A stretch of DNA of 23,623 bases from CAWACC01 sp964390695 (GCA_964390695.1 CAYMKI010000036.1:1-23623); one strand, 5' to 3'. Shown: positions 1-7,723, numbered from the stretch's first letter. The notes: generated from the letters alone by a model not told the origin. Numbers and translations are program-made.

Positions 1-75
1 TAGTATAGCCATGCTGAAAACGCGGGAACTGACCCAATAAAACCAGGCCAAATATTAGCGCCCGGTAACGCTTTT

Positions 76-1686
76 TTGGGATTTGAAGGAAGAACTCGAC
101 CAAAAAAGGCAACGAAAACAAAAGCACCAAAATTAAAATTCTACCGATCGCACGCAGCGATCCTAGTCCGGGCACGACAAGGTTCCCCAGTTGAAGAAGG
201 TAAGCCTGGGGGCCCAACGCAAGCCACAGAATCAGGAAGCAGGCCACCCCGTAACTTCGAAGCCGAGGCGCCTTCCAAAAAGAAATTAAAAAAATGGCGA
301 CATAAAGCCAACCCACATAGGCACTCGCTTCAAAATGAAAAGGAAGGGATTTCGTTAACACAATTATTGTTTAGAGCCTGTTCAATTACCCCTAAAAATC
401 TGCACTCGCAATACCTGAACATCATCTTGGAGAAACTGCAAGGGATAGAAAGCAGGGCTGCTTTAGGCATACATAATAAGGATGAGTTGTGGATAAAATT
501 CAAGTTAGATCACTTCACACACATGTTGGCTGCTCAAGATACGGCATCGGCCCTATCCTTTGTGAATAAATTAAAAAATGTCAATATACACAATGGGTTG
601 AAGGTCACTCCGCTGCACTTAGCATGCCGTTATGGAAATCTCAAGGTAGTGAAAAGGTTGCTGAGAAGAGGGGCTAATCCCTTGCATAAATGTGTTAATT
701 CCAGGTCGGCTCTTCACGAACTCTTTATACATACTGAAGATACTAAGCGCTACCATGCTGATAGTGTGCGTCATCAGGCTTTGGTGAAGTTGATGGTAAA
801 GGAGACTCAATTGGATAAATTAGCTAAGACGGGTAGTTTTCCTTTGCATACCGCGATCTGTTTTGGTGATGAAATTGGTGTGCACGAAATAATGAAAAAG
901 GGCTTTGATCTTTGCCTCTCCAATAAATATGGAGAAAATGCCTTTCATTATGCTGCGATGTCAAAATCAGCCTTATTGACGGAATGGCTTTTAAAGCAAT
1001 GTCCAGATATTAACATGAAGACTCAAGAAGGAAATTCCCTATTGTTTTATGCTGTTCGGGACAATAATGTGCCTGCGGTAAAGTTGTTGTTAACACGGGA
1101 CGTCCATCCTAACGTGCAAGCCCAAACCTTTGGCGTTAACATTCTTGAAAACATTGAACATAACGATCAGCGTGAAATTTGCGAGCTGTTAATACAAAAG
1201 GGGGCGGACGTCAATGCACCAACATATCTTCCAGGCATATCATTGTTGATGAAGCATTGCATGATTGGCAATAAAGCCTTAGTGGAAGTGTTCTTACGAT
1301 CGCCTAATTTAGATCTGAAGAAAGAAGAGACTGTGAAAGGCCAAACGTCGTTGACGCAAGCCATTATTCAGGGGTGGAAGGATGTGGTCAACATGTTGCT
1401 GGACAAAGGCATGAATCCTAATTACGCCGATATTTTGGGTGTCACCCCTCTGCATACTGCCGTATTCCATCAAGATGTGGAGATCTGCAAACTGCTTATA
1501 GCTAGGGGGGCAAAAATACAAACGAAAGATCTTAGAAATCAAACGCCTTATGACTGGAATAAACAATTCGCAAATGAAGAGTTAGCTGCTTTGCTGGCTG
1601 TGCCAGAAGTAAAACATATCGCTATTTCCACCGAGCCTTCGAGTGTTTCCAGCGATTTGCCTGTCAGTATTGAGGATGCAGAATAA
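76..1686 (+). CDS. Ankyrin-repeat protein, candidate host-interaction protein; start uncertain
   Basis: The protein is up to 536 aa and carries about eight ankyrin-type repeats between roughly residues 172 and 495. The clearest are VTPLHLACRYGNLKVVKRLL near 177, GENAFHYAA near 287 and GVTPLHTAVFHQDVEICKLL near 455. Ankyrin repeats are protein-binding scaffolds, and amoeba-associated chlamydiae often carry such proteins, so an effector role is plausible but only inferred. No enzymatic domain, signal peptide or membrane segment is visible. Residues 1-95 are basic, Pro/Gly-rich and probably disordered. The start is unclear: the frame is open from an in-frame TAG at 1-3, the given start is TTG at 76 without a Shine-Dalgarno, and the first in-frame ATG is only at 523. 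TTG at 367 follows a purine-rich GGAAGGGA at 342-349 and is an alternative. The C-terminal 25 residues are Ser-rich. It is followed by a large hairpin and a convergent gene. Confidence 0.8.
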   Translation: MGFEGRTRPKKATKTKAPKLKFYRSHAAILVRARQGSPVEEGKPGGPTQATESGSRPPRNFEAEAPSKKKLKKWRHKANPHRHSLQNEKEGISLTQLLFRACSITPKNLHSQYLNIILEKLQGIESRAALGIHNKDELWIKFKLDHFTHMLAAQDTASALSFVNKLKNVNIHNGLKVTPLHLACRYGNLKVVKRLLRRGANPLHKCVNSRSALHELFIHTEDTKRYHADSVRHQALVKLMVKETQLDKLAKTGSFPLHTAICFGDEIGVHEIMKKGFDLCLSNKYGENAFHYAAMSKSALLTEWLLKQCPDINMKTQEGNSLLFYAVRDNNVPAVKLLLTRDVHPNVQAQTFGVNILENIEHNDQREICELLIQKGADVNAPTYLPGISLLMKHCMIGNKALVEVFLRSPNLDLKKEETVKGQTSLTQAIIQGWKDVVNMLLDKGMNPNYADILGVTPLHTAVFHQDVEICKLLIARGAKIQTKDLRNQTPYDWNKQFANEELAALLAVPEVKHIAISTEPSSVSSDLPVSIEDAE

Positions 1687-1729
1687 CGCGATGATCGCGC
1701 TGGGTTCCCTGAGGACCTGATGATGTGGG

Positions 1730-1790
1730 ACCTATCAATACTGCCTTCTCATAAGCCCAAGGGGTTTATGAGTGGTCAGTATTGATAGAT
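1730..1790. terminator. Large imperfect hairpin between convergent genes, possible bidirectional terminator
   Basis: The arms 1732-1758 and 1762-1788 pair over 27 positions with only two mismatches and a few G-T pairs. The outer 12 bp (CTATCAATACTG against CAGTATTGATAG) are perfect, and the loop is AAG at 1759-1761. It lies 44 bp after the ankyrin gene stop and 13 bp before the end of the convergent minus-strand gene. That position fits a shared terminator. There is no real T-run on either side, and the stem is longer than usual for an intrinsic terminator, so it could also be a small palindromic repeat element. Confidence 0.5.
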
Positions 1791-1802
1791 AGACTAATAA
1801 GA

Positions 1803-2333
1803 TTAGTTTTTGGCTAGCAGTTTTTCAAAATCCGTTTTTAATTTATCCAACTCGGTCTTGTGGGTTTGGATGAAGTTTTTTGCATTGGGATTTTTTTGCA
1901 GTTCTTGGATGCGCGTGAGGAAGTGTTTAAGGAGGTGCAAGGTGCTGTCGAAATCTGAAATGAATTGAAATTCCTGCCCATCGATGCGTTTTATGCGGTG
2001 AGCAAACACGGGTTGTTGAGGGGAAGGGATCAAGTCGGAGGTGATCAGGTTGATGAAGTCGCCTTTTTCGAAGACATCTTTAGACGCCCAGATAGGAATG
2101 GAAAATTCATCGATCAGGTTTTTTAATTTATCTTTGGGGAAGGGTTTGGCTTTTTCGTGGTTAGCGTTGGCATTCAAAAGCACTTCCATCAAACTATTGG
2201 CATGCTCTAAGTTGCCATCCAAGATGCTAAAAAAAGCATTGTGGATTTCGCGGTACGTAGAGCGGTTGATGGGCAGGCAAAAAATGCGGGTAAGCGCTTT
2301 TCTTATATTGTTTATTTTTTCATCATCAATCAT
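1803..2333 (-). CDS. Hypothetical protein, helical, 176 aa
   Basis: I do not recognise the family. The product is 176 aa with no signal peptide and no membrane segment, so it is probably cytosolic or secreted without a Sec signal. The sequence is mostly predicted-helical in character, and the last 45 residues are charged and heptad-like (IQELQKNPNAKNFIQTHKTE), suggesting a short coiled coil. The ATG start is supported by a GGAG 8 nt upstream on the minus strand. The gene converges on the ankyrin gene and diverges from the TPR gene at 2412. A 104-aa plus-strand frame over the same bases has no such start signal and looks like its shadow. Function unknown. Confidence 0.7.
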   Translation of the reverse strand: MIDDEKINNIRKALTRIFCLPINRSTYREIHNAFFSILDGNLEHANSLMEVLLNANANHEKAKPFPKDKLKNLIDEFSIPIWASKDVFEKGDFINLITSDLIPSPQQPVFAHRIKRIDGQEFQFISDFDSTLHLLKHFLTRIQELQKNPNAKNFIQTHKTELDKLKTDFEKLLAKN

Positions 2334-2357
2334 AATTATCTCCAGGTTAAAGTAAAC

Positions 2358-2387
2358 TTGTAAAACGTCGACACGGTGAATTATAGG
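2358..2387 (+). promoter_or_regulatory. Candidate promoter of the TPR-exbBD operon
   Basis: In the 78-bp gap between divergent genes there is TTGTAA (2358-2363), an 18-bp spacer and TATAGG (2382-2387). Each hexamer matches four of six positions of the sigma-70 consensus. An AAGG at 2398-2401 precedes the ATG at 2412. The position is right for driving the downstream operon, but the match is modest. Confidence 0.3.
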
Positions 2388-2411
2388 GAATGAATTTAAG
2401 GTTGTTCAAAT

Positions 2412-3104
2412 ATGTACTACACGCGGTTTAATTTCATTGCCACACTCTTTTTAAATCTTTGTACCATTTTTGCAGCAAATTTACAAGCTTTTGAAAGCCT
2501 TGAACCCAACGAGAATTTGAAGCGGGCGGAAGAGCTATTTCACGCCACGATTTTTGATGAGGCTATCATGCAATATCAGTTGATTTTGCAAGATCCCCAG
2601 TTTCCTTATTCCAATGATTTTCTGGAAGATTACGTCAAATTGTGCTTATCTCAAGCCTTGTATGCCGAAAAAAAATATGCCGAAGCAATCCTTTATTTGG
2701 AATCGCATAGTCCCCATGCTGTGGGAAAATCTGAGCAAACACGCCTATACCTACTGTCTTTATGCTATCGAAACCTTGGAAAATATGAACAGGCTATAGG
2801 TATTTTACAACAATATCTGGAAAATAATGGGAGGGAGTCCATGCCTTTCGACCGTTCGGTGAAGGTCGAATTAGGCAGGCTGCTCTTTAGGACCCACCGT
2901 TTGGATGCTGCCAGGCAGTGCTTTGAAAATGTTCTTTCAGAAGATCGCATGGACGATCTCAACTACTTAGCGCAATTGAATTTGGGCAAAATTGAATTTG
3001 AAGACAAGCAATGGGAAGAGGCAGATAGCCGTTTGAAAAACTTAGCAGCCATACTACCGCACCCTCCTCTTCTAGTATTTGAAGTGGCCTATTGGCGCGG
3101 TTAA
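2412..3104 (+). CDS. Secreted TPR protein, N-terminal part, ended by in-frame TAA
   Basis: This frame encodes 230 aa. Residues 1-26 form a Sec-type signal peptide: MYYTR, a hydrophobic core, then LQA before FES. The mature part would therefore be periplasmic or outer-membrane associated. Tetratricopeptide-like helical pairs follow, for example LKRAEELFHATIFDEAIMQY near 35 and YRNLGKYEQAIGILQQYLEN near 118. The frame stops at TAA 3102-3104, but exactly the same frame continues at 3105 with more TPR sequence up to 5201. It therefore looks like the first quarter of one 929-codon gene interrupted by a nonsense codon, or by a sequencing error. A lost Glu, Gln or Lys codon (GAA, CAA or AAA to TAA) would explain it. 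It is the first gene of the exbB/exbD operon. TPR arrays bind proteins; the partner is unknown. Confidence 0.75.
   Translation: MYYTRFNFIATLFLNLCTIFAANLQAFESLEPNENLKRAEELFHATIFDEAIMQYQLILQDPQFPYSNDFLEDYVKLCLSQALYAEKKYAEAILYLESHSPHAVGKSEQTRLYLLSLCYRNLGKYEQAIGILQQYLENNGRESMPFDRSVKVELGRLLFRTHRLDAARQCFENVLSEDRMDDLNYLAQLNLGKIEFEDKQWEEADSRLKNLAAILPHPPLLVFEVAYWRG
3102..3104 (+). other. In-frame TAA splitting the TPR gene
   Basis: The codon sits at position 231 of a reading frame otherwise open from 2412 to 5201. The codons on both sides (TYR-TRP-ARG-GLY, then VAL-HIS-TYR-VAL-LEU-GLY) form a continuous TPR helix pair. A single base change would restore the frame, and no frameshift is needed. Confidence 0.85.
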
Positions 3105-3116
3105 GTCCACTATGTA

Positions 3117-5201
3117 TTGGGCAATTATTTGGAGGCTATGGCATTTTTTGAGCAAGCGCTTCCGGCTAACCATCCAGAAAAAGGCGAAGAGTATGAAGAG
3201 GTGCTGTATTATATGGGTAGCAGCTGCTTGGCTTTGGCGAGCATTGCACCGTCTCCTCAGGAGAAACACATCTATTATGATAAAGCCGAGCGGATCTTTG
3301 CTGAATGGGTGCAAAAGGAACCCAAAGAAAATGCCTATCTGGCCCAGGCGAATGCGTATATTTCTAGGTATAAAGAGTTTAAAGACGAAGTAGCCCGAAA
3401 TCGGGCAGAAGCTATTTTATCTCAAGACGAGCTGTTTATCAGTCTCGAAGCTAAAGCCCGGGCGCTTTTATTAAAAGCCCACTTAGAAAATTCGTATGAA
3501 CAGCGCGAACGCTATTACAAAATGCTCTCCGATGATCTTTTTGTTGCGACCGCTAGTTATTCGCAAGGTTACTATGACAGGGGCAAGCATCACTTTCAGG
3601 AGGCCGAAAGGCTGGTGCAGGATAACCGTTTCAGCGAAGCCGTCCCTGTATTTGCAGCGGCAGCTTATGCATTCGGCCGGGCAGGGAGTTTGAAGTATGA
3701 AACAGATGCAGCATCCGCCTTTGAGGCTGTGAAGTGGCAGGCTAAAGCTTATATGAGCCAGCACACTAAGGATGGTTATATGAATGCACATAAGGTTTTA
3801 GAAGGTTGCCTATCGGAACGGGAAAAAGTGAAGATGGTCAAGGGTATTCAAGACCCTGGTGAAGCCTATTATTTATGGGGGCTATCCGCGGCTTTATTGT
3901 CGGATTTAGACAAGGTATACACAGATCGCGCCAAAAAATCGTTAGCGATATGTTTTAGGGAATTTCCCCAAAGTGCTTACGCTAAGGACTCTCTATTTTT
4001 ATTAGGATCCCTGCAATATAAGGATAAAGAATTTGCGCAAGCCGAAGCGTCTTTTTATACCTTGGTACAAGATCTTTCCGATGGGCAGCATCTCCCCGCG
4101 GCATATTTTTGGCTGGCTAAAAGCTTGACAAAGCAACAAAAAGAGGAAGCCGCCGCCGCAGCTTACCGGCGTAAAGTATTTGAGGAGTTTCCTGCCCATC
4201 CATTGGCAGCCGAAGCTTATTTTACCCTATATAGCTATAAGAGCTATTTGCAAGGCGAGCGCCAAGCCATCAAGCATCTGCAGAGCTTTCAAGAGAAATT
4301 CCCTGATTCCCATCTCATCGTCAATGCTTATTATCTCATGGGCATGGATGCCAAAAGAGACAGGAAAACTCCTGAAGGTAAATCGATTAGTAAAAAGAAC
4401 TTAAAAGCCTCGATAGAGTATTTCAATTTGGCAGAAGCGGCTTTTGATCAATTTTTTGGATCTGGCAAGATCTCTCCCGAGGACTTAAATTATTATATTT
4501 CCCTGCGCTACCAATGTACCTTAGAAAGAGCATTGGCAAATCTTAGCATTGCCGATGAATCGCAAGGTGCCAAAAAGCGGATATTTCTAGAATATGCACA
4601 AGAGGTATTGCAGCAGCTGTGCTTGGATTTAAAAAATGGAGAGAACCCGTTAGCTAGGAAGCTGATGCGGAAAGAGCCTTTTCCGAAGCTACTGGAAGAG
4701 AGCTCTTATTGGCTAAGTCAGGCTCTGATTAAAAGTGAAAATTACCAAGAGGCGGAAAAAGAGCTGAGCCATATGCTGGATAACTACAAATCGGCTAAAA
4801 TCACCAAGGGGTATTTTGTGTCGCGGGTTTACTATGATTTAGGGATGATGGCTTATCAGCAAAAAGATTACCGCAAGGCTTTAGGATGGTATGTACTCTC
4901 GGAGGATGCCGCCAAAGGTAAATCTATTAATTCCGACCAAAAAATCGACTTATGGATACAGCAGAGTCTATGCTATCGCGAATTAGACGAGATGGATAAG
5001 GCCATGCTCATCCTGTCCAAAGCTATCAATGATGAAGCTATTTCTAGCCTTAGAGTCAAGGCTATGTTTTTAAGAGGCGAGCTATATAGCTTGCAAGGGC
5101 GGCACGACCTGGCTCGAAAGCAGTGGGAGTCGACGTCAAAAAATAGTGGCGAATGGGCGCAGAAAGCGAAACAAAAATTAGAAGAGGCATATGGATATTA
5201 A
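3117..5201 (+). CDS. TPR protein, C-terminal part downstream of the in-frame stop
   Basis: The protein is 694 aa from TTG 3117, although coding similarity runs from 3105 without a break from the upstream fragment. It is made of tetratricopeptide-like repeats throughout, such as KSLAICFREFPQSAYAKDSL, followed by FLLGSLQYKDKEFAQAEASF and YYDLGMMAYQQKDYRKALGW near the C-terminus. It lacks its own signal peptide, so if translated alone it would stay cytosolic and could not do the job of the full exported protein. Possible internal starts are TTG 3117 or ATG 3138. A GGAGG lies at 3131-3135, only 2 nt before that ATG, which is too close for a good ribosome site. The stop overlaps the exbB start by 11 bp, so translational coupling is likely. 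This is either a recent pseudogene, a readthrough case or an assembly error. Confidence 0.75.
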   Translation: MGNYLEAMAFFEQALPANHPEKGEEYEEVLYYMGSSCLALASIAPSPQEKHIYYDKAERIFAEWVQKEPKENAYLAQANAYISRYKEFKDEVARNRAEAILSQDELFISLEAKARALLLKAHLENSYEQRERYYKMLSDDLFVATASYSQGYYDRGKHHFQEAERLVQDNRFSEAVPVFAAAAYAFGRAGSLKYETDAASAFEAVKWQAKAYMSQHTKDGYMNAHKVLEGCLSEREKVKMVKGIQDPGEAYYLWGLSAALLSDLDKVYTDRAKKSLAICFREFPQSAYAKDSLFLLGSLQYKDKEFAQAEASFYTLVQDLSDGQHLPAAYFWLAKSLTKQQKEEAAAAAYRRKVFEEFPAHPLAAEAYFTLYSYKSYLQGERQAIKHLQSFQEKFPDSHLIVNAYYLMGMDAKRDRKTPEGKSISKKNLKASIEYFNLAEAAFDQFFGSGKISPEDLNYYISLRYQCTLERALANLSIADESQGAKKRIFLEYAQEVLQQLCLDLKNGENPLARKLMRKEPFPKLLEESSYWLSQALIKSENYQEAEKELSHMLDNYKSAKITKGYFVSRVYYDLGMMAYQQKDYRKALGWYVLSEDAAKGKSINSDQKIDLWIQQSLCYRELDEMDKAMLILSKAINDEAISSLRVKAMFLRGELYSLQGRHDLARKQWESTSKNSGEWAQKAKQKLEEAYGY

Positions 5202-5889
5202 TCACTTAGGTTTGGCTTTAGCCAGTCTGTTCCAGTATAGTTCAAACTGGAATATAATACTGCTGATCATCGTATTTTGCTCTTTAACGAGCTTTACGAT
5301 ATTTATCGAGCGATTTTTATTTCTAAAAAAATCTGAAATCGACACAAATAATTTTATCATAAATTTACGTAAGATCATCAAAGACGGTGATATCGTCGAA
5401 TCCATCCGCCATTGTGAAAAAACCGGGGGTACCAACACCCACATAGTCACAGGGGGTTTGCTTAAGCATGACCGCGCTAAAGAGCAGATAGAAAATACCA
5501 TGGAAATAGCCGGTATGATAGAAATTGCCCAGCTAGAAAAAAACGCCAAGGTATTATCCATCATCGCGCATCTTTCACCGCTTATTGGTTTGCTGGGAAC
5601 GGTATTAGGCTTTATACAAGCGTTTTCGGAGATGAGGGCGAGCGGCTTGGCAGATATTTCCGCGTCTCAAATAGGAGCGGCCATGGAGTATGCGCTTGTA
5701 ACAACCGCTGCGGGTCTGGTAGTGGCGATTCCTTCGGTTCTGGGTTATAACTATATCGTAAGCCGCATTGAAGGATTCGTCTTGGAAATTCAGACTACTT
5801 CGCACGAAATTGTCGATATGTTAATGCAAAAGAATGAGGACTTGGGAGGTATGGGCAGGGAAACATCCAGAAAAAGTGCTTACCGTTAG
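5191..5889 (+). CDS. exbB: ExbB/TolQ/MotA-family proton channel
   Basis: This 232-aa inner-membrane protein has three membrane segments: about residues 20-45 (WNIILLIIVFCSLTSFTIFI), 122-146 and 167-190. Family hallmarks are visible: Glu40-Arg41 after the first segment, LIGLLGTVLGFIQAF at 131-145, and AMEYALVTTAAGLVVAIP at 164-181. Members form a pentameric channel with ExbD/TolR that uses the proton-motive force to work on a TonB/TolA-type partner. The ATG is preceded by GAAGAGG at 5181-5187 and overlaps the end of the TPR gene. The next genes are exbD and a TonB-like gene. This order matches the chlamydial exbB-exbD-CT598 cluster, where the exb or tol label is a convention, so tolQ would be an equally fair name. 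Confidence 0.92.
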   Translation: MDINHLGLALASLFQYSSNWNIILLIIVFCSLTSFTIFIERFLFLKKSEIDTNNFIINLRKIIKDGDIVESIRHCEKTGGTNTHIVTGGLLKHDRAKEQIENTMEIAGMIEIAQLEKNAKVLSIIAHLSPLIGLLGTVLGFIQAFSEMRASGLADISASQIGAAMEYALVTTAAGLVVAIPSVLGYNYIVSRIEGFVLEIQTTSHEIVDMLMQKNEDLGGMGRETSRKSAYR

Positions 5890-5898
5890 AGCCGATTT

Positions 5899-6345
5899 AT
5901 GAAATTCAAAACACGCTTAAAACCCTCAAACAACATGATAGATATGACACCTTTAGTGGATGTTATTTTCTTGATGTTGATATTTTTTATTGTGACCTCG
6001 GATATTCTGCCTTTGAAATCTCTGCATATAGAAAACCCCACGTTGGCTAGAGACTCCACGCCTTTGACGACGCAGCTATTGCTGGTCATGGATGCGCAAA
6101 ATGTCATTTATGTGGGATCGAAAAAAGCGATTGTGGAATTGGGTTCCTTGAAAAAGCATTTGCAGGACGAAATCAACGCCTTAAAAAAGCAGCATCATGG
6201 GATCACACCAACGGTAGTTTTAAGCATAGATCGGCGCGTAGACTATGGTTCTTTTTTGAAAGTATTTTCTATTGCCCAAGAAACCTGCGAAAGGCTTCGA
6301 TTAGTCTACCAAGTGGATGAGTCCCAATCTCGAGATTACTTATAA
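5899..6345 (+). CDS. exbD: ExbD/TolR-family proton-channel subunit
   Basis: The product is 148 aa, a normal length for the family. It has a short cytosolic N-terminus (MKFKTRLKPSNNMID), a single membrane segment at about 18-36 (PLVDVIFLMLIFFIVTS) and a periplasmic domain. Asp21 in PLVDVIFLMLIFF matches the membrane aspartate that carries protons in ExbD and TolR. The periplasmic part contains TPTVVLSIDRRVDYGSFLKV, the usual strand-turn-helix of this family. The gene starts 9 bp after exbB and has only a weak Shine-Dalgarno, so coupling to exbB is likely. Its end overlaps the longest reading of the next gene by 29 bp. Confidence 0.92.
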   Translation: MKFKTRLKPSNNMIDMTPLVDVIFLMLIFFIVTSDILPLKSLHIENPTLARDSTPLTTQLLLVMDAQNVIYVGSKKAIVELGSLKKHLQDEINALKKQHHGITPTVVLSIDRRVDYGSFLKVFSIAQETCERLRLVYQVDESQSRDYL

Positions 6346-7114
6346 TCGTATGCTCAAGCTAGAAAAAATCTCTAAGTCATTAGAAATAGACATTATCCTC
6401 AGACCGAGAAGTCCTGTATTTACCTCTAGTTTGAAGAGGGGATTTATCATAGCTTTGAGCTTGCATGTGGTGATAGGCTTGTTGTTTACCGTGCAGCTGA
6501 TCAAAGTTTCGAACAGCATCAAAAATTATTCCCCTATCTACGTAGAATCCGATGGACAAGCATGGCTCAGCCCTCAGGCTCTTGCCGATCTCGAGAATGA
6601 AGAGGTTTTTGTTCGGTATTTAGGGGAGCCTCCTGAAGCTAGATTAGTCTTGAGCCCTTGCCACTTCAGTGCGCCCCGGCAAGACCCCTCAATTGCCAGC
6701 AAGGTTGAAAAAGCACCGGCTCAACTGTTTTGGAAAAAGGAAAATTGGATCTTGACGCCGGCGATTCCTTTGATCACTCCACGGCGTTACGTCGCTACGC
6801 CTATTCAAATCAAAGCCAGTGGGGGATTAGAAAAATATGCCCTTATAGCTAAGAAGTGGGATGACGAAATTTTAAAGCTTTTGACCAAAATAAAATCCGA
6901 GAGATATTCACAAACCTATCATGTGCGCCTGGACCTTGATGGCGGGGAAATTTTTTGGTATGAGCCCGTAGGTGTAAGCAGGTCCAGAAAAGCAGATCAG
7001 GTTGTGGAGAGGATTTTATCGGCTCTGCGCTTCGACATCAAAGATGATTCCGAAGCGATCGATTCGGGATATGTTGAAATCACTGTCTATAAACAGGAGG
7101 CAAGTTGTGATTGA
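6317..7114 (+). CDS. TonB/TolA-like energy-transducing membrane protein (CT598-like)
   Basis: The protein is 265 aa. One membrane anchor lies at about residues 42-63 (GFIIALSLHVVIGLLFTVQL), with a basic cytosolic N-terminus before it. A periplasmic linker follows, with several Pro residues but no strong Pro/Lys repeat. The C-terminal domain of about 95 residues includes YHVRLDLDGGEIFWYEPVGV and then SRSRKADQVVERILSALRF, which resembles the TonB/TolA C-terminal fold. By position and shape it is the partner moved by ExbB/ExbD and corresponds to the chlamydial gene after exbD. The start is either ATG 6317, inside exbD, or ATG 6350, 5 bp after the exbD stop, which would give 254 aa. Neither has a strong ribosome site, and the membrane segment is present either way. 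Confidence 0.7.
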   Translation: MSPNLEITYNRMLKLEKISKSLEIDIILRPRSPVFTSSLKRGFIIALSLHVVIGLLFTVQLIKVSNSIKNYSPIYVESDGQAWLSPQALADLENEEVFVRYLGEPPEARLVLSPCHFSAPRQDPSIASKVEKAPAQLFWKKENWILTPAIPLITPRRYVATPIQIKASGGLEKYALIAKKWDDEILKLLTKIKSERYSQTYHVRLDLDGGEIFWYEPVGVSRSRKADQVVERILSALRFDIKDDSEAIDSGYVEITVYKQEASCD

Positions 7115-7352
7115 AGTGTCGCCGGCTACGGCAGTGATGCTATATTTAGCCCTTACCTTAGTGGTTGTTTTGGGACTATGGGGATATAATCATTATCGTA
7201 CTCGTCATCGCCGCCTCAAAATGGAAGCTCACAAATTGTTAGTTTGCGAATATTGCCATTATGCCTATTTAGAAGCGCATGAAGCCACAGTGACGCAGTG
7301 TCCGCAGTGCCATTCGTTTAATAAATTAAATTCTTACCACAAGAAAACATAG
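7107..7352 (+). CDS. Small membrane-anchored zinc-ribbon protein, 81 aa
   Basis: The start is taken as GTG 7107, because AGGAGG lies at 7095-7100 with 6 nt spacing. It overlaps the previous stop by 8 bp. A longer frame from 7002 would run through the TonB-like gene and has no ribosome site. The product has one membrane segment at about residues 6-24 (TAVMLYLALTLVVVLGLWGY). A basic patch (HYRTRHRRLK) follows, then a cytosol-facing zinc ribbon with CEYC and CPQC spaced about 20 residues apart. I do not recognise a named family. Zinc ribbons of this type usually mediate protein or nucleic-acid contacts. As the last gene of the operon it may be an accessory or regulator of the ExbBD-type complex. 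That is inference. Confidence 0.65.
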   Translation: MIEVSPATAVMLYLALTLVVVLGLWGYNHYRTRHRRLKMEAHKLLVCEYCHYAYLEAHEATVTQCPQCHSFNKLNSYHKKT

Positions 7353-7656
7353 CGAGGATGCCAGTCCCCCTCCTGGTGCTTATCCTTTAACTGGTGAAAG
7401 GCCTTCTCGTGCTTGAGGATTACATGAAAATTGAGCTATGTGGATCTGATGGCTAAATTTGCTATCCAACCGTATCTGTTGACGAATGGAAAAATATTTT
7501 TTTAATTATAAAAAAAATTTACACGAATGCATTTTCTTTATTGATTCTTAATGCAAAATCAGTCTAAAATAAGCTCAAAAGGCAATCTTTAAAATGGTTT
7601 TATGATCCCATAAATCCAGAAATTGCAAAAAAAAAATCAATGCAAGAAAAAAAATA
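7353..7656. other. AT-rich intergenic region upstream of hctA
   Basis: No convincing gene or RNA gene is visible. The first 100 bp are of average composition and contain a weak interrupted stem (AGGAT/ATCCT with CCAG/CTGG, about 7354-7389) that could end the upstream operon, but it lacks a T-run. From about 7490 on the sequence is very A/T-rich with several A-tracts, as expected for curved promoter DNA upstream of a histone-like gene. Confidence 0.5.
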
Positions 7657-7691
7657 TTGCACAATATGTCCAAAGTGAATATTGATATAAA
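7657..7691 (+). promoter_or_regulatory. Candidate hctA promoter
   Basis: TTGCAC (7657-7662) is followed after 17 bp by TATTGA (7680-7685). A better -10, TATAAA, lies at 7686-7691 but has no clear -35 at the right distance. Either choice gives a leader of about 25-35 nt before the strong ribosome site. In Chlamydia trachomatis hctA is late-expressed and repressed post-transcriptionally by the IhtA small RNA. Nothing here shows whether that control is present. Confidence 0.4.
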
Positions 7692-7705
7692 CGTCATGAA
7701 AATCT

Positions 7706-7715
7706 AAAGGAGGAG
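7706..7715 (+). promoter_or_regulatory. Strong ribosome binding site of hctA
   Basis: AAAGGAGGAG ends 8 nt before the ATG at 7724. It is the best Shine-Dalgarno in the window and fits a highly expressed nucleoid protein. It also fixes the start. Confidence 0.8.
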
Positions 7716-7723
7716 TCTATTTT

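Noticed and set aside
2041..2355. 104-aa plus-strand frame opposite the small minus-strand gene
   Set aside because: It has no ribosome site, overlaps a better-supported gene almost fully, and runs into the divergent promoter region.
3079..3393. 104-aa frame across the TAA in the TPR gene, as a possible frameshift product
   Set aside because: The TPR frame itself continues directly after the TAA, so no shift is needed, and the translated sequence is not TPR-like.
7002..7106. N-terminal extension of the zinc-ribbon protein
   Set aside because: It lies wholly inside the TonB-like gene in another frame; the AGGAGG before GTG 7107 gives a better start.
7353..7700. tRNA, small RNA or CRISPR in the hctA upstream gap
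   Set aside because: No cloverleaf, no regularly spaced repeats and no strong hairpin with a T-run were seen; low-complexity A/T sequence explains the appearance.
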